Source of the DNA: Prevotella sp.
GTDB taxonomy: Bacteria; Bacteroidota; Bacteroidia; Bacteroidales; Bacteroidaceae
Direction: 5' to 3'
Length of the DNA: 64,000 nt
Assembly: GCA_017458005.1 (NCBI GenBank)
Contig: JAFTGH010000023.1
Coordinates: forward strand, 1 to 64,000
Shown: piece by piece, positions 49,908-60,237 of the stretch
Layout of the letters: each line of letters opens with the position of its first letter
Numbering within the stretch: the first letter of the stretch is position 1
Made by a program: the position numbers and the translations under genes
Notes under the pieces: generated by a model
The model's database searches: none
What the model was told of the DNA's origin: nothing
The model's input: the letters and a program-made list of their open reading frames with translations, nothing else

Positions 49908-52751
49908 CTGTCTCATAATTATGAGACAGTTGAGGGCGACCTGACAAAGACTCGCATCTATACGTTAGACAACGGATTGAAGGTCTATCTCTCCGTCAAC
50001 AAGGAGAAACCCCGTATCCAGACCTATATCGCTGTGCGTACAGGTTCGAAGAACGACCCTGCGGAGACGACGGGACTTGCCCACTATCTGGAGCATTTGA
50101 TGTTCAAAGGGACGAAGTTGTTTGGAACGAACAACCCTGAGGCAGAGGCTCCCTTGCTGGATGAGATTACAGACCGTTATGAGAAATACCGTAAGTTGAC
50201 TGACCCAGTGGAGCGCAAGCAAGCCTATCATGAGATAGACAGCGTGAGTCAACTTGCCGCCCAGTATTTTATTCCTAACGAGTATGACAAACTGATGGCT
50301 GCAATCGGTGCGCAGGGAACGAATGCCTATACCTCCAATGATGTCACCTGCTATACAGAGGATATCCCATCGAACGAGATTGAGAATTGGGCGAAGATAC
50401 AGGCAGACCGTTTCCAGCACATGGTGATACGTGGCTTCCATACGGAGTTGGAGGCTGTCTATGAGGAGTATAATATCGGACTGTCTTCTGACATGCGTAA
50501 ACTCTTTGCCACTGGTAGTAAGATGTTGTGGCCCAACCACCCCTATGGTACCCAGACGACGATTGGCACGCAGGAGCATCTGAAGAACCCGTCTATCGTC
50601 AATATCAAGAACTATTTCAATAAGTGGTATGTGCCTAATAATGTCGCTATCTGCATGGCGGGTGACTTTGACCCAGACCAGGCTATTGCTATCATAGACA
50701 AGTATTTCGCAGACTGGAAGCCGAGTGCCGATGTGCGTCAGCCTGTGTTTGCTCCACTGCCCCCGCTGACCTCTCCGAAGGACACGACTATCGTAGGTCA
50801 GGAGGCAGAGCAGATATGGGTGGCATGGCGTGCCAAGCAGGCTAACGACTTGCAGGCTGACACACTGGATTTGATGGAGGATGTGCTGAGTAACGGTCGT
50901 GCGGGTCTCTTCGACCTCGACCTGAACCAGACTATGAAGGTACAGCGTGCCGGCGCAGGTTCGGAACTGATGCATGACCACGGCGGTTTCCTGCTGATGG
51001 GTAGTCCTAAGCAGGGACAGAGCCTTGATGAGGTGAAGACGCTGATGATGGGTGAGATCGATAAGTTGAAGAAGGGCGACTTCCCTGATAATCTGCTGCC
51101 CAGTATCATCAACAACAAGAAGCGCCAGTACTATCAGCAGTTGGAGGATAATAGCAGTCGTGCGGATATGTTTGTCGATGCCTTTATCAATGAGGTGGAA
51201 TGGGAACAGGAGGTTGGCAAGATTGACCGTATCTCGAAGATTACCAAGCAGGAGATTGTAGATTTCGCCAATAAGTTCTTTACTGACGGCTATATCGTGG
51301 TGTATAAGAAACAGGGCATCGACACCTTACAGAAGAAAATCGACAAGCCTGCCATCACGCCGATTCCCGCTAACCGTGATATGAAGAGTGCCTTTGTGCA
51401 GGCAGTCCAAGACGCAAAAGTAGAGCCTATCCAACCTAAGTTCGTTGACTTCAAGAAAGACCTTACTTTCGCTGAGACCAAGAACAAGTTACCCATGCTC
51501 TATGTGAAGAATAATGAGAATGGACTGTTCCAGTTGAATTATCGTTTTGACTTTGGGCGTAAGGCAGACAATCGCTATAGTGTTGTCTCGGATTACGTGG
51601 AGTATCTGGGCACTGATAAGTATACGGCTTCTGAGTTGAAGCAGAAATTCTATGAGTTAGGATGTGACTTATGGCTGGGTGAAGGTAGCGACTATATCAA
51701 TATCCGTTTGTCAGGCTTGAGTGAGAATATGAAGGCTGCTCTGGAGTTGACAGAAGAACTGCTCCAGAATGCAAGAGTTGACAGGGAGGCATACAGGCTG
51801 CTCGTGGATCAGACTTTGAAGCATCGTAACGACATGAAGAAAAACCAGCGTTTTTATTTCAATCAACTCTACAACTATGGTGTCTTTGGTGCCCGTAATT
51901 TCTATAGTGATGTGCTGAGTGAGCAGCAGTTGAGGGACACAGACCCACAGGTGTTTGTCGACCTGTTGAAGGGACTTACCAGTATGAGGCACACGGTAGA
52001 ATATTATGGACCGCTGGGCGTGAAGGAGGCTTCTGCGCTTATTGGTAAGGTACATAAGACTCCCAAGCAGTTGAAGGACGTACCTCAGAATAGGGAGTAT
52101 GAGCGAATGCTTGCCAATAAGGATGAGGTATGGATAGCACCTTATGACGCGAAGAATATCTACATGCGTATGCTTCACGATGAGCATCGTCCGTGGAATG
52201 TTGATGAGACAGCGGTGCAGTCACTCTTCAACGAGTACTTCGGAGGTGGCATGAACGGGGTTGTGTTCCAAGAACTCCGTGAGGCACGTGGTCTTGCCTA
52301 TAATGCCTCGGCATGGTATGCTCATCCGCAGAAGAAAGGTAATTACGAGAGTTATTTCACACATATCATCACCCAGAACGACAAGATGATGGACTGTGTG
52401 CGTGAGTTCCATCATATCCTCAATGAGTTCCCTGCCAGTGAGAATGCTTTCAAGATCGCAAAGGAAGGACTTTCCAAACAACTTGCCTCACTGCGTGTGA
52501 CAAAGATGGGAATTATAGACAGATGGAGAAGTATGCAGGATATGGGACTTGACTATGACCTCAATGAGAAGATATATAATGACCTGGAGAAAGTCACCTT
52601 GCAGGACATTGTGAATTTTGAGAAGAACAATATGGCAAACAAGGCGTACCGCTATATGATCCTTGGCGATGAGAAGAGTCTCGATATGGAGAGTCTGGAG
52701 AAAATAGCACCAGTGCGTCGCCTGACAACGGAGGAAGTTTTTGGATATTAA
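49848..52751 (+). CDS. M16-family zinc metallopeptidase (pitrilysin/insulinase type)
   Basis: A 967-residue exported or periplasmic peptidase with two M16 halves. The N-terminal half has the inverted zinc motif HYLEH within TTGLAHYLEHLMFKGTK and the downstream Glu in ELEAVYEEYNIGLS. The C-terminal half (about 500-967) is an inactive homologous domain (ALAYNASAWYAHPQKKG region). The predicted signal peptide contains LFYLFTFLPLLS, encoded by the repeat arm of the upstream element. An alternative start is the ATG at 49857. The overlap of the start with the four-helix-bundle stop suggests coupling created by the insertion. Confidence 0.93.
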   Translation: MKIMKHLVVLLFYLFTFLPLLSHNYETVEGDLTKTRIYTLDNGLKVYLSVNKEKPRIQTYIAVRTGSKNDPAETTGLAHYLEHLMFKGTKLFGTNNPEAEAPLLDEITDRYEKYRKLTDPVERKQAYHEIDSVSQLAAQYFIPNEYDKLMAAIGAQGTNAYTSNDVTCYTEDIPSNEIENWAKIQADRFQHMVIRGFHTELEAVYEEYNIGLSSDMRKLFATGSKMLWPNHPYGTQTTIGTQEHLKNPSIVNIKNYFNKWYVPNNVAICMAGDFDPDQAIAIIDKYFADWKPSADVRQPVFAPLPPLTSPKDTTIVGQEAEQIWVAWRAKQANDLQADTLDLMEDVLSNGRAGLFDLDLNQTMKVQRAGAGSELMHDHGGFLLMGSPKQGQSLDEVKTLMMGEIDKLKKGDFPDNLLPSIINNKKRQYYQQLEDNSSRADMFVDAFINEVEWEQEVGKIDRISKITKQEIVDFANKFFTDGYIVVYKKQGIDTLQKKIDKPAITPIPANRDMKSAFVQAVQDAKVEPIQPKFVDFKKDLTFAETKNKLPMLYVKNNENGLFQLNYRFDFGRKADNRYSVVSDYVEYLGTDKYTASELKQKFYELGCDLWLGEGSDYINIRLSGLSENMKAALELTEELLQNARVDREAYRLLVDQTLKHRNDMKKNQRFYFNQLYNYGVFGARNFYSDVLSEQQLRDTDPQVFVDLLKGLTSMRHTVEYYGPLGVKEASALIGKVHKTPKQLKDVPQNREYERMLANKDEVWIAPYDAKNIYMRMLHDEHRPWNVDETAVQSLFNEYFGGGMNGVVFQELREARGLAYNASAWYAHPQKKGNYESYFTHIITQNDKMMDCVREFHHILNEFPASENAFKIAKEGLSKQLASLRVTKMGIIDRWRSMQDMGLDYDLNEKIYNDLEKVTLQDIVNFEKNNMANKAYRYMILGDEKSLDMESLEKIAPVRRLTTEEVFGY
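49908..49929. repeat. Perfect 22-bp palindrome abutting the inverted-repeat arm
   Basis: CTGTCTCATAA followed at once by its exact reverse complement, starting at the base after the 35-bp right arm. It lies in the M16 coding sequence near the signal peptide cleavage region. There is no counterpart next to the left arm. Confidence 0.8.
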
Positions 52752-52773
52752 TAACTAAATAAATACAATTACT

Positions 52774-54423
52774 ATGGCAACAACACCAGATTTCAAGTAC
52801 GCCCCTATGTTCCAAGTGGGCAAAGACGACACAGAGTACAGACTCCTTTCAAAGGATGGCGTGACAACCGCAACGTTTGAGGGGAAGGAAATAGTGAAGG
52901 TCTCCAAGGAGGCTCTTACCTTACTCGCCCAGCAGGCTTTCCACGACGTGGAGTTCATGCTGCGCCGTGAGCATAACCTGCAAGTGGCAGCGATCCTAAA
53001 CGATCCTGAGGCTTCAGAGAATGACAAATATGTCGCCTTGCAGTTCCTGCGTAATGCGGAGGTTGCCGCCAAGGGTATCCTCCCGTTCTGTCAGGACACG
53101 GGTACGGCGATTATCCATGGTGAGAAGGGACAGCAGATATGGACGGGTTTCGAGGACGAGGAGGCTCTCTCCCGTGGTGTCTATAACACCTTCACTCAGG
53201 ATAACTTGCGCTATTCTCAGAATGCTCCGTTGAATATGTACGACGAGGTGAACACCCGTTGTAACCTGCCTGCCCAGATTGATATCGAGGCTACCGAGGG
53301 TGCGGAGTACCGTTTCGTGATGGTGGCTAAGGGTGGCGGCTCGGCTAACAAGACCTATTTCTATCCGATGACGAAGGCTACCATCCAGAACGAGGGTACC
53401 TTGCTGCCATTCTTAGTAGAGAAGATGAAGTCGTTGGGTACTGCCGCCTGTCCTCCATACCATATCGCCTTTGTGATAGGAGGAACCTCTGCAGAGAAGA
53501 ACCTGTTGACAGTGAAACTCGCCTCTATCAAGTACTATGACAACCTGCCTACAACAGGTGATGAGACGGGACGTGCCTTCCGTGATATCGACTTGGAGAA
53601 CAAACTTCTCGATGAGGCTCATAAGATTGGACTGGGTGCCCAGTTCGGCGGCAAGGCTCTTGCCCACGACATCCGTGTCATCCGTCTGCCTCGTCATGGC
53701 GCCTCTTGTCCTATCGGTATGGGTGTCAGTTGTTCTGCCGACCGTAATATCAAGGCGAAGATCAACCGTGACGGTATCTGGTTGGAGAAGATGGACAGTA
53801 ACCCCGCTGAGTTGATCCCCGCTGAGTATGCGAAGGCAGGTGAGGGACAGAACACCATCGTTATCGACTTGAACGAGGGTATTGATGCCGTTCGTAAGGA
53901 ACTGTCCAAGTATCCTGTCTCTACCCGTGTCAACCTGAAGGGTACTATCATCGTGGCTCGTGATATCGCTCATGCTAAACTGAAGGCTCGTCTGGATGCA
54001 GGTGAGGACCTGCCACAGTATTTCAAGGACTATCCCGTGCTCTATGCAGGTCCAGCAAAGACACCGGAGGGTTATCCTTGCGGTTCGATGGGTCCCACGA
54101 CGGCAAACCGTATGGATCCCTATGTGGATGAGTTCCAGGATCATGGTGCCTCACTGGTGATGATTGCCAAGGGTAACCGTAGTCAGGTGGTCACTGACGC
54201 TTGTCAGAAGCATGGTGGATTCTATCTGGGCTCTATCGGTGGTGTTGCCGCAGTGCTCTCTCAGAGTTCTATCAAGAGCATCGAGTGCGTGGAGTATCCC
54301 GAACTCGGTATGGAGGCTATCTGGAAGATTGAGGTGGAGGACTTCCCTGCCTTTATCCTGGTAGACGACAAGGGTAACGACTTCTTCAAGCAGTTGAAGC
54401 CTTGGTGCCCGAATGCGAAATAA
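52774..54423 (+). CDS. fumB: Class I fumarate hydratase (iron-sulfur)
   Basis: Interconverts fumarate and malate using a [4Fe-4S] cluster, here probably in the reductive branch leading to succinate. The 549 residues cover both parts of the single-chain enzyme: the N-terminal domain with [17 protein letters not shown] and a C-terminal domain with [23 protein letters not shown]. Cluster cysteines are visible in [20 protein letters not shown] and PEGYPCGS contexts. The symbol fumB is given for the class; fumA/fum are equally used. It follows the M16 gene by 22 nt. Confidence 0.95.
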   Translation: MATTPDFKYAPMFQVGKDDTEYRLLSKDGVTTATFEGKEIVKVSKEALTLLAQQAFHDVEFMLRREHNLQVAAILNDPEASENDKYVALQFLRNAEVAAKGILPFCQDTGTAIIHGEKGQQIWTGFEDEEALSRGVYNTFTQDNLRYSQNAPLNMYDEVNTRCNLPAQIDIEATEGAEYRFVMVAKGGGSANKTYFYPMTKATIQNEGTLLPFLVEKMKSLGTAACPPYHIAFVIGGTSAEKNLLTVKLASIKYYDNLPTTGDETGRAFRDIDLENKLLDEAHKIGLGAQFGGKALAHDIRVIRLPRHGASCPIGMGVSCSADRNIKAKINRDGIWLEKMDSNPAELIPAEYAKAGEGQNTIVIDLNEGIDAVRKELSKYPVSTRVNLKGTIIVARDIAHAKLKARLDAGEDLPQYFKDYPVLYAGPAKTPEGYPCGSMGPTTANRMDPYVDEFQDHGASLVMIAKGNRSQVVTDACQKHGGFYLGSIGGVAAVLSQSSIKSIECVEYPELGMEAIWKIEVEDFPAFILVDDKGNDFFKQLKPWCPNAK

Positions 54424-54438
54424 ACAAGATGATACGAC

Positions 54439-56019
54439 ATGAAGACTAAATTACTGTTGGGACTATTGACACTCCTCTTCCCCCTGTGCTCCTATGCGCA
54501 GGGTGAGGAGTTTGTCGTAGTGAAGGGTGACTGCCTGCCAGGACTATCAGACAATATATCACCCTCTCATCCTATTGGTCGTGCGCCTCGCACACTCCCT
54601 CCCCCAACGACAGACTGGGATGCCAGCAGGACTTATAAGCAAATGGTCATCCTCTTCTCTTTCTCTGATGTGGACTTTACCATGGAGAATCCCAAGGAGT
54701 ATTACCAGAGACTGTTTAACGAGGAGGGGTATAACGAGCGGAATGGCAAGGGATGTGTTGCCGACTATTTTCGTGAACAGTCTGGTGGACTGTTGAACAT
54801 GCAGTTTGACGTCTATGGGCCTGTTCAGGTAAGTGGGAAAGCCAAACCTGATGATAAACCGACTTCCTCCACTCGCAACTACGGAACATCCTCTATGCAG
54901 GAGGCGACGCAAGTCATTTTGGACGAGAATCCCACAGTCGATTATTCGCAATATGACTGGGATGGCGATGGCAGGATAGAGCAAGTCATCTATGTCTATG
55001 CGGGTACACCAGGTAATCTGGGTTCTTCGACGTATGGCTGCATCTGGCCCAATACCTCCAGTTTCTCAACCATTACCACTCCTGATGGAAAGAAAATCTC
55101 TGGCTATACAGCGAGTGGGGAGATATGGGGTATGACTTCTCAGGAACCTAAGCAGCCAGTATATTGTGGACTGGGAACCATCTGTCATGAGTTTAGTCAC
55201 AGCCTGGGGTTGCCCGACATCTACCCTGTAGGTAAGAATTTGCCTTATTCTGCCGTTGACGAGTGGGACTTGATGGATGGCGGTAACTTCACGAATTATG
55301 GCTGGTGTCCTCCGAACTTCTCTCCATTAGAGAAAATGCTGATGGGTTGGCTGACACCGATAGAACTCACAGAGCCTGCTTCCATCACGGAAATGAAACC
55401 TGTATCAGAAGGTGGTGATATCTATCTCATCAAACATACGGATACAGAGTATCTGTTGCTGGAGAACCGTCAGTGGACTGGTTGGGATGCGGGTACTCCA
55501 GGCAAAGGTCTTGTTATCTATCATGTCAATTACGAAGAGTCCGCATGGAGTAGTAACAGGGTCAATAGTTTTACCTCGGAGGACGACTTCCGTTATAAGT
55601 TGGTGCATGCCGATAATATGAATTATGCAGAATGGGATGATTATAAGACCCAGAAGGGCTTGTCGAAATATGCTAATAGCGAGTGGATGAATAATGTACA
55701 TCTAAGTACCTCTGCTTATCCCTACGGTGAGAACGATGAGTTGACAGACCAGTCTACTCCTGCGGCATTGATGGGTGACGGTACACTTCTGGCAAAGCCC
55801 GTCACCAATATCCAGATGACTTCTGAAGGACTTGTCTCTTTCGACTTTATGGGCGGTGTGACTGGTATTCATGACTTGCGGGTATTAGATGAGGATGGTG
55901 TGTCATGCCTCTATAACCTGCAAGGGCAACGAGTATATATCCCATTGCCAGGAAGAGTCTATGTGGTGAAGAAAAAAGATGGTACAACCTATAAATATAT
56001 CCCATCCTATGCGAGGTAA
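54439..56019 (+). CDS. M6-family metalloprotease, copy 1
   Basis: Secreted zinc protease of the immune inhibitor A/M6 type, 526 residues. A signal peptide (MKTKLLLGLLTLLFPLCSYAQ) is followed by a short propeptide and the catalytic domain, with QMVILFSFSDVDF at its start, VADYFREQSGG, and the zinc site HEFSHSLGLPDIY with the Met-turn-like DLMDGG. A beta domain follows. The C-terminus CLYNLQGQRV followed by VYVVKKKDG is the Prevotella surface-protein tail, probably an export or attachment signal. Its last 11 bases overlap the next M6 gene. Confidence 0.92.
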   Translation: MKTKLLLGLLTLLFPLCSYAQGEEFVVVKGDCLPGLSDNISPSHPIGRAPRTLPPPTTDWDASRTYKQMVILFSFSDVDFTMENPKEYYQRLFNEEGYNERNGKGCVADYFREQSGGLLNMQFDVYGPVQVSGKAKPDDKPTSSTRNYGTSSMQEATQVILDENPTVDYSQYDWDGDGRIEQVIYVYAGTPGNLGSSTYGCIWPNTSSFSTITTPDGKKISGYTASGEIWGMTSQEPKQPVYCGLGTICHEFSHSLGLPDIYPVGKNLPYSAVDEWDLMDGGNFTNYGWCPPNFSPLEKMLMGWLTPIELTEPASITEMKPVSEGGDIYLIKHTDTEYLLLENRQWTGWDAGTPGKGLVIYHVNYEESAWSSNRVNSFTSEDDFRYKLVHADNMNYAEWDDYKTQKGLSKYANSEWMNNVHLSTSAYPYGENDELTDQSTPAALMGDGTLLAKPVTNIQMTSEGLVSFDFMGGVTGIHDLRVLDEDGVSCLYNLQGQRVYIPLPGRVYVVKKKDGTTYKYIPSYAR

Positions 56020-57466
56020 GAGAGTCCTGTTTTCCTTGTTGCTGCTGTCGTTCTTCTTAGTTGTGGCAGCAGAAAACGGCATCCGTCTGCGTAGTTGTAG
56101 ACCGATGGCGGAGAAGAGTTCCGTTCCGCTTCGTCATACGGCGCGGAGAGCGGGTGGCACGAATCCCTATATCGGAAATCGTCATCAGTTAGTAGTCCTT
56201 GTCTCGTTTAGTGACCAGTCGTTTAAAGGTACTGAGGAGGAGACAATGGGGTTATGGGGGAAGATCTTTAATGCGGAGAATCTCTCGGAAGAGCCCTATG
56301 TCGGTTCCATCCATGACTACTTCTACGCTCAGAGTTATAAACAGTTCAATCTCACTTTCGATCTCTATTATATTCCGCTTAGCGAGTCATGTGTGAAATA
56401 TCGAAGTGAAGACCCTAGATACGGCGATGAAGCAGAGAGTGACGAGAACTCCCGGTATCTGGTGTATGATATCGTGGATGTCTTGGCGACAAAAGATATT
56501 GACTGGAGTCAATATGACTGGGATGATGACGGTTATATCAACCAACTGCTGATCGTCTATGCAGGAAAGGGAATGAATGCTGGCGGAGGCGCTAATACGA
56601 TTTGGCCCCATCAATGGTGGCTTAGTGAGCACGAGGGGAAAACGACTCGTACGGTCACGAGTGGTGGTCAGAGTTATACCATCGATTGTTACTGCTGTGT
56701 ACAGGAAGAGATCAATTATTTAGGAATCAAAAGTAGTTTTGGAACTATCTGCCATGAATTCAGTCATTGCTTTGGATTTCCTGATTTCTATGTTGGCGGA
56801 TCAACAGTCAGAGAGTGGGACTTGATGGATTATGGTAATAACAATGGTCAAGGCTATTGTCCTGCAGGCTATTCGGCGCATGAGCGTATGCTGATGGGAT
56901 GGCTCGAACCCACGGAGTTGACTTCAGAAGCCACCATAACAGCAATGCCTGCGCTTGGCGAGGAGTCAAAAGCCTATCTGATTCGTAATGACGGCTATGC
57001 TAATGAATACTATATCATCGAGAATCGCCAGCCACAGGTGTGGGACGCATCCTTGCCAGGAAGTGGTATCGTTGTTTTCCATATTGACTATGACAAGGAC
57101 GTCTGGCAGTCTGGAACTCCTAATGTAGGGACTAAGAGATATTGTATCATCCCAGCCAACAACAAGACCAGTACTTCTTATCAGTCGGGCTGGGCTTATC
57201 CCTATGGTGACAATAATTGTCTGACAAACGAGTCGGAGCCTGCTGCGACGTTATACCATACTAATACAGATGGGACAAAGTTGATGTCGAAGCCATTGAC
57301 CAATCTCTCCTTGACAGATGGTCTTGCCTCTTTCGACTTCATGGGAGGCTCAACGGGAATCTTGGAGCGAAAGATGATTGGACAGCCGAAGATCCTCTTT
57401 GACTTTGGTCCTATACATATAATAAGGAACGCGCAAGGAGAAATAAAAAAAGTGATGAAGCATTGA
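56009..57466 (+). CDS. M6-family metalloprotease, copy 2
   Basis: A tandem paralogue of the previous gene, 485 residues from the ATG at 56009, which begins a signal peptide (MRGKRVLFSLLLLSFFLVVAA). The order is the same: LVVLVSFSDQSFKG, IHDYFYAQSYKQFNL, zinc site HEFSHCFGFPDFY and WDLMDYGN. The C-terminal surface tail is weaker (GSTGILERKMIG) and shorter than in copy 1. The two starts/stops overlap, so they are one transcript. Sequence identity is moderate, which argues for an old duplication. Confidence 0.92.
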   Translation: MRGKRVLFSLLLLSFFLVVAAENGIRLRSCRPMAEKSSVPLRHTARRAGGTNPYIGNRHQLVVLVSFSDQSFKGTEEETMGLWGKIFNAENLSEEPYVGSIHDYFYAQSYKQFNLTFDLYYIPLSESCVKYRSEDPRYGDEAESDENSRYLVYDIVDVLATKDIDWSQYDWDDDGYINQLLIVYAGKGMNAGGGANTIWPHQWWLSEHEGKTTRTVTSGGQSYTIDCYCCVQEEINYLGIKSSFGTICHEFSHCFGFPDFYVGGSTVREWDLMDYGNNNGQGYCPAGYSAHERMLMGWLEPTELTSEATITAMPALGEESKAYLIRNDGYANEYYIIENRQPQVWDASLPGSGIVVFHIDYDKDVWQSGTPNVGTKRYCIIPANNKTSTSYQSGWAYPYGDNNCLTNESEPAATLYHTNTDGTKLMSKPLTNLSLTDGLASFDFMGGSTGILERKMIGQPKILFDFGPIHIIRNAQGEIKKVMKH

Positions 57467-57483
57467 AACGCTTCATCACTTTT
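57448..57483 (+). terminator. Terminator of the M6 protease pair
   Basis: Stem AGTGATGAAGC/GCTTCATCACT with an 8-nt loop flanked by A and T runs. It overlaps the stop codon of the second M6 gene (57464-57466). Confidence 0.88.
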
Positions 57484-57493
57484 CCTTGTTATT

Positions 57494-57567
57494 CTTTACT
57501 TTTTTACCTTTTTACCTTTTTACTTTTTTACTTTTTTACCTTTTTACTTTTTTACCTTTTTACCTTT
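57494..57567. repeat. AT-rich repeat array (TTTTTACC units), gene-less
   Basis: About nine tandem units alternating TTTTTACC and TTTTTACT in the 103-bp gap between the M6 terminator and the clpB stop. It is the same unit as the arms at 32124-32160 and 49441-49907. No second inverted arm is present here. Confidence 0.75.
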
Positions 57568-57569
57568 TG

Positions 57570-60101
57570 TTAGTTTCTGAATATCAATCCTTCCCCAAAT
57601 TCGTCTACGATAATCGGTTTCGAGCGGTCGACCTCGTCAGCAAGAATCTTCCGTGAGAGGTCGTTGAGTACCAGATGCTGGATAGCACGTTTTACAGGGC
57701 GTGCGCCAAAGTCGGGGTCGTAACCCTCTTGCGCAAGATACTTGACGGCAGCCTCTGTAATCTCCAGATGGATACCTTGCGGCTCCAGCATATCCGTTAC
57801 TTTCCTCATCTGCAAGCGTACCACATCGGCAATCTGCTCTTGGGTCAGTTGCTGGAAGGTGATGGTCTCATCAATACGGTTCAAGAACTCAGGACGCATG
57901 GTCATCCTCAGTTGCTCACGGGTAGCATTAGAGGTCATGATGATGATGGTGTTCTTGAAGTTTGCCGTTCTTCCTTTGTTATCCGTCAGTCGTCCGTCAT
58001 CCAGCACTTGCAGCAGGATGTTGAATACGTCAGGATGCGCCTTCTCTATCTCATCGAAGAGGACGACAGAGTAGGGCTTGCGGCGTACAGCCTCCGTCAA
58101 CTGTCCACCCTCGTCATAGCCGACATAGCCTGGAGGCGCACCAATCAGTCTACTAACGGTATGCTTCTCCTGATACTCGCTCATATCGATACGGGTCATC
58201 ATCGTCTCATCGTTGAACAGGTATTCTGCAAGTGCCTTGGCAAGTTCAGTCTTACCCACACCAGTCGTACCGAGGAAGATAAACGAGGCGATAGGACGCT
58301 TGGGGTCTTGCAGTCCTGCACGGCTACGACGTACGGCATCACTGACAGCAATGATAGCCTCGTCTTGTCCGATGACCCGCTTGTGCAGTTCCTCCTCCAG
58401 ATGAAGTAATTTCTCTCGCTCACTCTGCATCATACGGGTGACAGGGATGCCTGTCCAACGGCTGACGACCTCAGCGATATCGTCTGCCGTCACCTCCTCA
58501 CGTACCATGGCATTACCGTCTTGCGCAGAGGCGAGTTGGGCTTGGATATTCTTGATGTCATCCTCCAGCGCCTTCAGTTTGGAGTAGCGTATCTCGGCAA
58601 CCTTACCGTAGTCGCCTTCACGTTCTGCACGCTCTGCCTCATACTTCAACTGCTCTATTTCCTGCTTGTCCTGTTGGATCTTATTGACCAACTGGCGCTC
58701 GCCTTCCCATTTGGCGCGATATTGTTGCTCCTGTTCTTTCAGTTCTGCGATGTCTTTGTCGAGTTGCTGCAGTTTGTTAGGGGTGGTAGGGTCGGTAGTT
58801 GTGGTAGGTTGCTCCCGCTTGATACTCTCACGCTCAATCTCCAGTTGGGCTAGTCGGCGAGTAATCTCGTCCAGTTCCTCAGGCACACTGTCACGCTCCA
58901 TACGCAGTTTAGCGGCAGCCTCATCCATCAAGTCAATCGCCTTGTCTGGAAGGAAACGCTCAGAGATGTAACGCTCAGAGAGTTGGACGGCGGCGATACA
59001 AGCATCGTCTTGGATACGTACCTTATGGTGGTTCTCATAACGCTCTTTCAGTCCACGGAGGATGGAGATTGCCGATAGTTCGTCAGGCTCATCCACCATG
59101 ACGGTCTGGAAGCGGCGCTCCAGTGCCTTGTCTTTCTCGAAGTATTTCTGATACTCGTTCAGTGTTGTAGCACCAATAGAGCGCAGTTCACCACGAGCCA
59201 GCGCAGGTTTCAGGATATTGGCGGCATCCATGGCTCCCTCGCCGCCACCAGCACCTACCAGTGTGTGGATTTCGTCGATGAAGAGGATGATACGTCCTTC
59301 GCTCTTGGTCACCTCGTTGATGACACTCTTCAGTCGCTCCTCGAACTCTCCTTTATATTTCGCACCAGCGACGAGTGCACCCATATCCAGTGAGTAGAGT
59401 TGCTTGTCCTTTAGGTTCTCTGGCACGTCACCCCGTACGATACGCTGGGCGAGTCCCTCGACGATGGCGGTCTTACCCGTACCAGGCTCACCTATTAATA
59501 TAGGATTGTTCTTGGTGCGTCGACTCAGGATCTGCAGTACACGACGGATCTCGTCATCACGTCCGATGACAGGGTCGAGTTTCCCTTGGCGGGCAAGGTC
59601 CACAAGGTTCTTCGCATACTTCTCCAGACTTTGGTAGTTGTCATCAGCCGATTGTGACCGTACCTTCTGTCCCTGTCGCAATTCGTTGATAGCGGCACGA
59701 AGGTCTTTCTCCGTGATACCAGCATCCTTCAGGATACGTCCTGCCGTGGCACCATCTGTCAGAAGTGCCAATATGATGGGCTCACACGTGACGAACTCGT
59801 CGCCCATCTTCTGGGCATAGTCCTGTGCCTTAAGCAATACCTTATTAGTATCACTGGAAAGATACGGCTCTCCTCCCTGGACACGTGGCAGGTGTTGCAA
59901 CTCTTGCTGAACAAGCATTTCTATTTGCTGACCGTTGACGCCCAGTTTCTGAAACAGAAAGTTCACGACGTCTTTCGCCTTCGCCATCACACCAGCCAGC
60001 AGGTGTGTTGGCTCTATGGTCTGTTGACCATTACGTTGCGCGGTATTGACAGCCTCTTGTACTGCCTCCTGCGCTTTGATAGTGAATTTGTCGAATGTCA
60101 T
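57570..60101 (-). CDS. clpB: ATP-dependent disaggregase ClpB
   Basis: Hexameric Hsp100 chaperone that resolves protein aggregates with DnaK. The 843-residue protein has the N-terminal Clp repeats (about 1-145), NBD1 with [15 protein letters not shown], a long coiled-coil M domain (about 400-520, the feature separating ClpB from ClpA/ClpC), NBD2 with [19 protein letters not shown], and the C-terminal D2-small domain. A strong ribosome-binding site (AAGGAGGAC) lies 7-8 nt ahead of the ATG, unusual among the genes of this window. No -7 box was found; a stress promoter is possible. Confidence 0.97.
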   Translation of the reverse strand: MTFDKFTIKAQEAVQEAVNTAQRNGQQTIEPTHLLAGVMAKAKDVVNFLFQKLGVNGQQIEMLVQQELQHLPRVQGGEPYLSSDTNKVLLKAQDYAQKMGDEFVTCEPIILALLTDGATAGRILKDAGITEKDLRAAINELRQGQKVRSQSADDNYQSLEKYAKNLVDLARQGKLDPVIGRDDEIRRVLQILSRRTKNNPILIGEPGTGKTAIVEGLAQRIVRGDVPENLKDKQLYSLDMGALVAGAKYKGEFEERLKSVINEVTKSEGRIILFIDEIHTLVGAGGGEGAMDAANILKPALARGELRSIGATTLNEYQKYFEKDKALERRFQTVMVDEPDELSAISILRGLKERYENHHKVRIQDDACIAAVQLSERYISERFLPDKAIDLMDEAAAKLRMERDSVPEELDEITRRLAQLEIERESIKREQPTTTTDPTTPNKLQQLDKDIAELKEQEQQYRAKWEGERQLVNKIQQDKQEIEQLKYEAERAEREGDYGKVAEIRYSKLKALEDDIKNIQAQLASAQDGNAMVREEVTADDIAEVVSRWTGIPVTRMMQSEREKLLHLEEELHKRVIGQDEAIIAVSDAVRRSRAGLQDPKRPIASFIFLGTTGVGKTELAKALAEYLFNDETMMTRIDMSEYQEKHTVSRLIGAPPGYVGYDEGGQLTEAVRRKPYSVVLFDEIEKAHPDVFNILLQVLDDGRLTDNKGRTANFKNTIIIMTSNATREQLRMTMRPEFLNRIDETITFQQLTQEQIADVVRLQMRKVTDMLEPQGIHLEITEAAVKYLAQEGYDPDFGARPVKRAIQHLVLNDLSRKILADEVDRSKPIIVDEFGEGLIFRN

Positions 60102-60165
60102 AGTTTTGTCCTCCTTATTTTATTCTTTCTGGAGACTGAAGCACAAACTCTATGCCCTAATCAAG

Positions 60166-60209
60166 AAAACCGACAAAATGACGTGTTTAAATGTCATTCT
60201 GTCGGTTTT
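60166..60209 (-). terminator. Terminator of the modular surface protein gene
   Basis: Stem AAAACCGACA/TGTCGGTTTT extended by AATGAC/GTCATT with a 10-nt loop. It lies about 30 nt after the stop at 60238 on the minus strand and separates the gene from clpB. Confidence 0.85.
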
Positions 60210-60237
60210 GGGAAGTGTTACGCTTCGTGTATGATCT

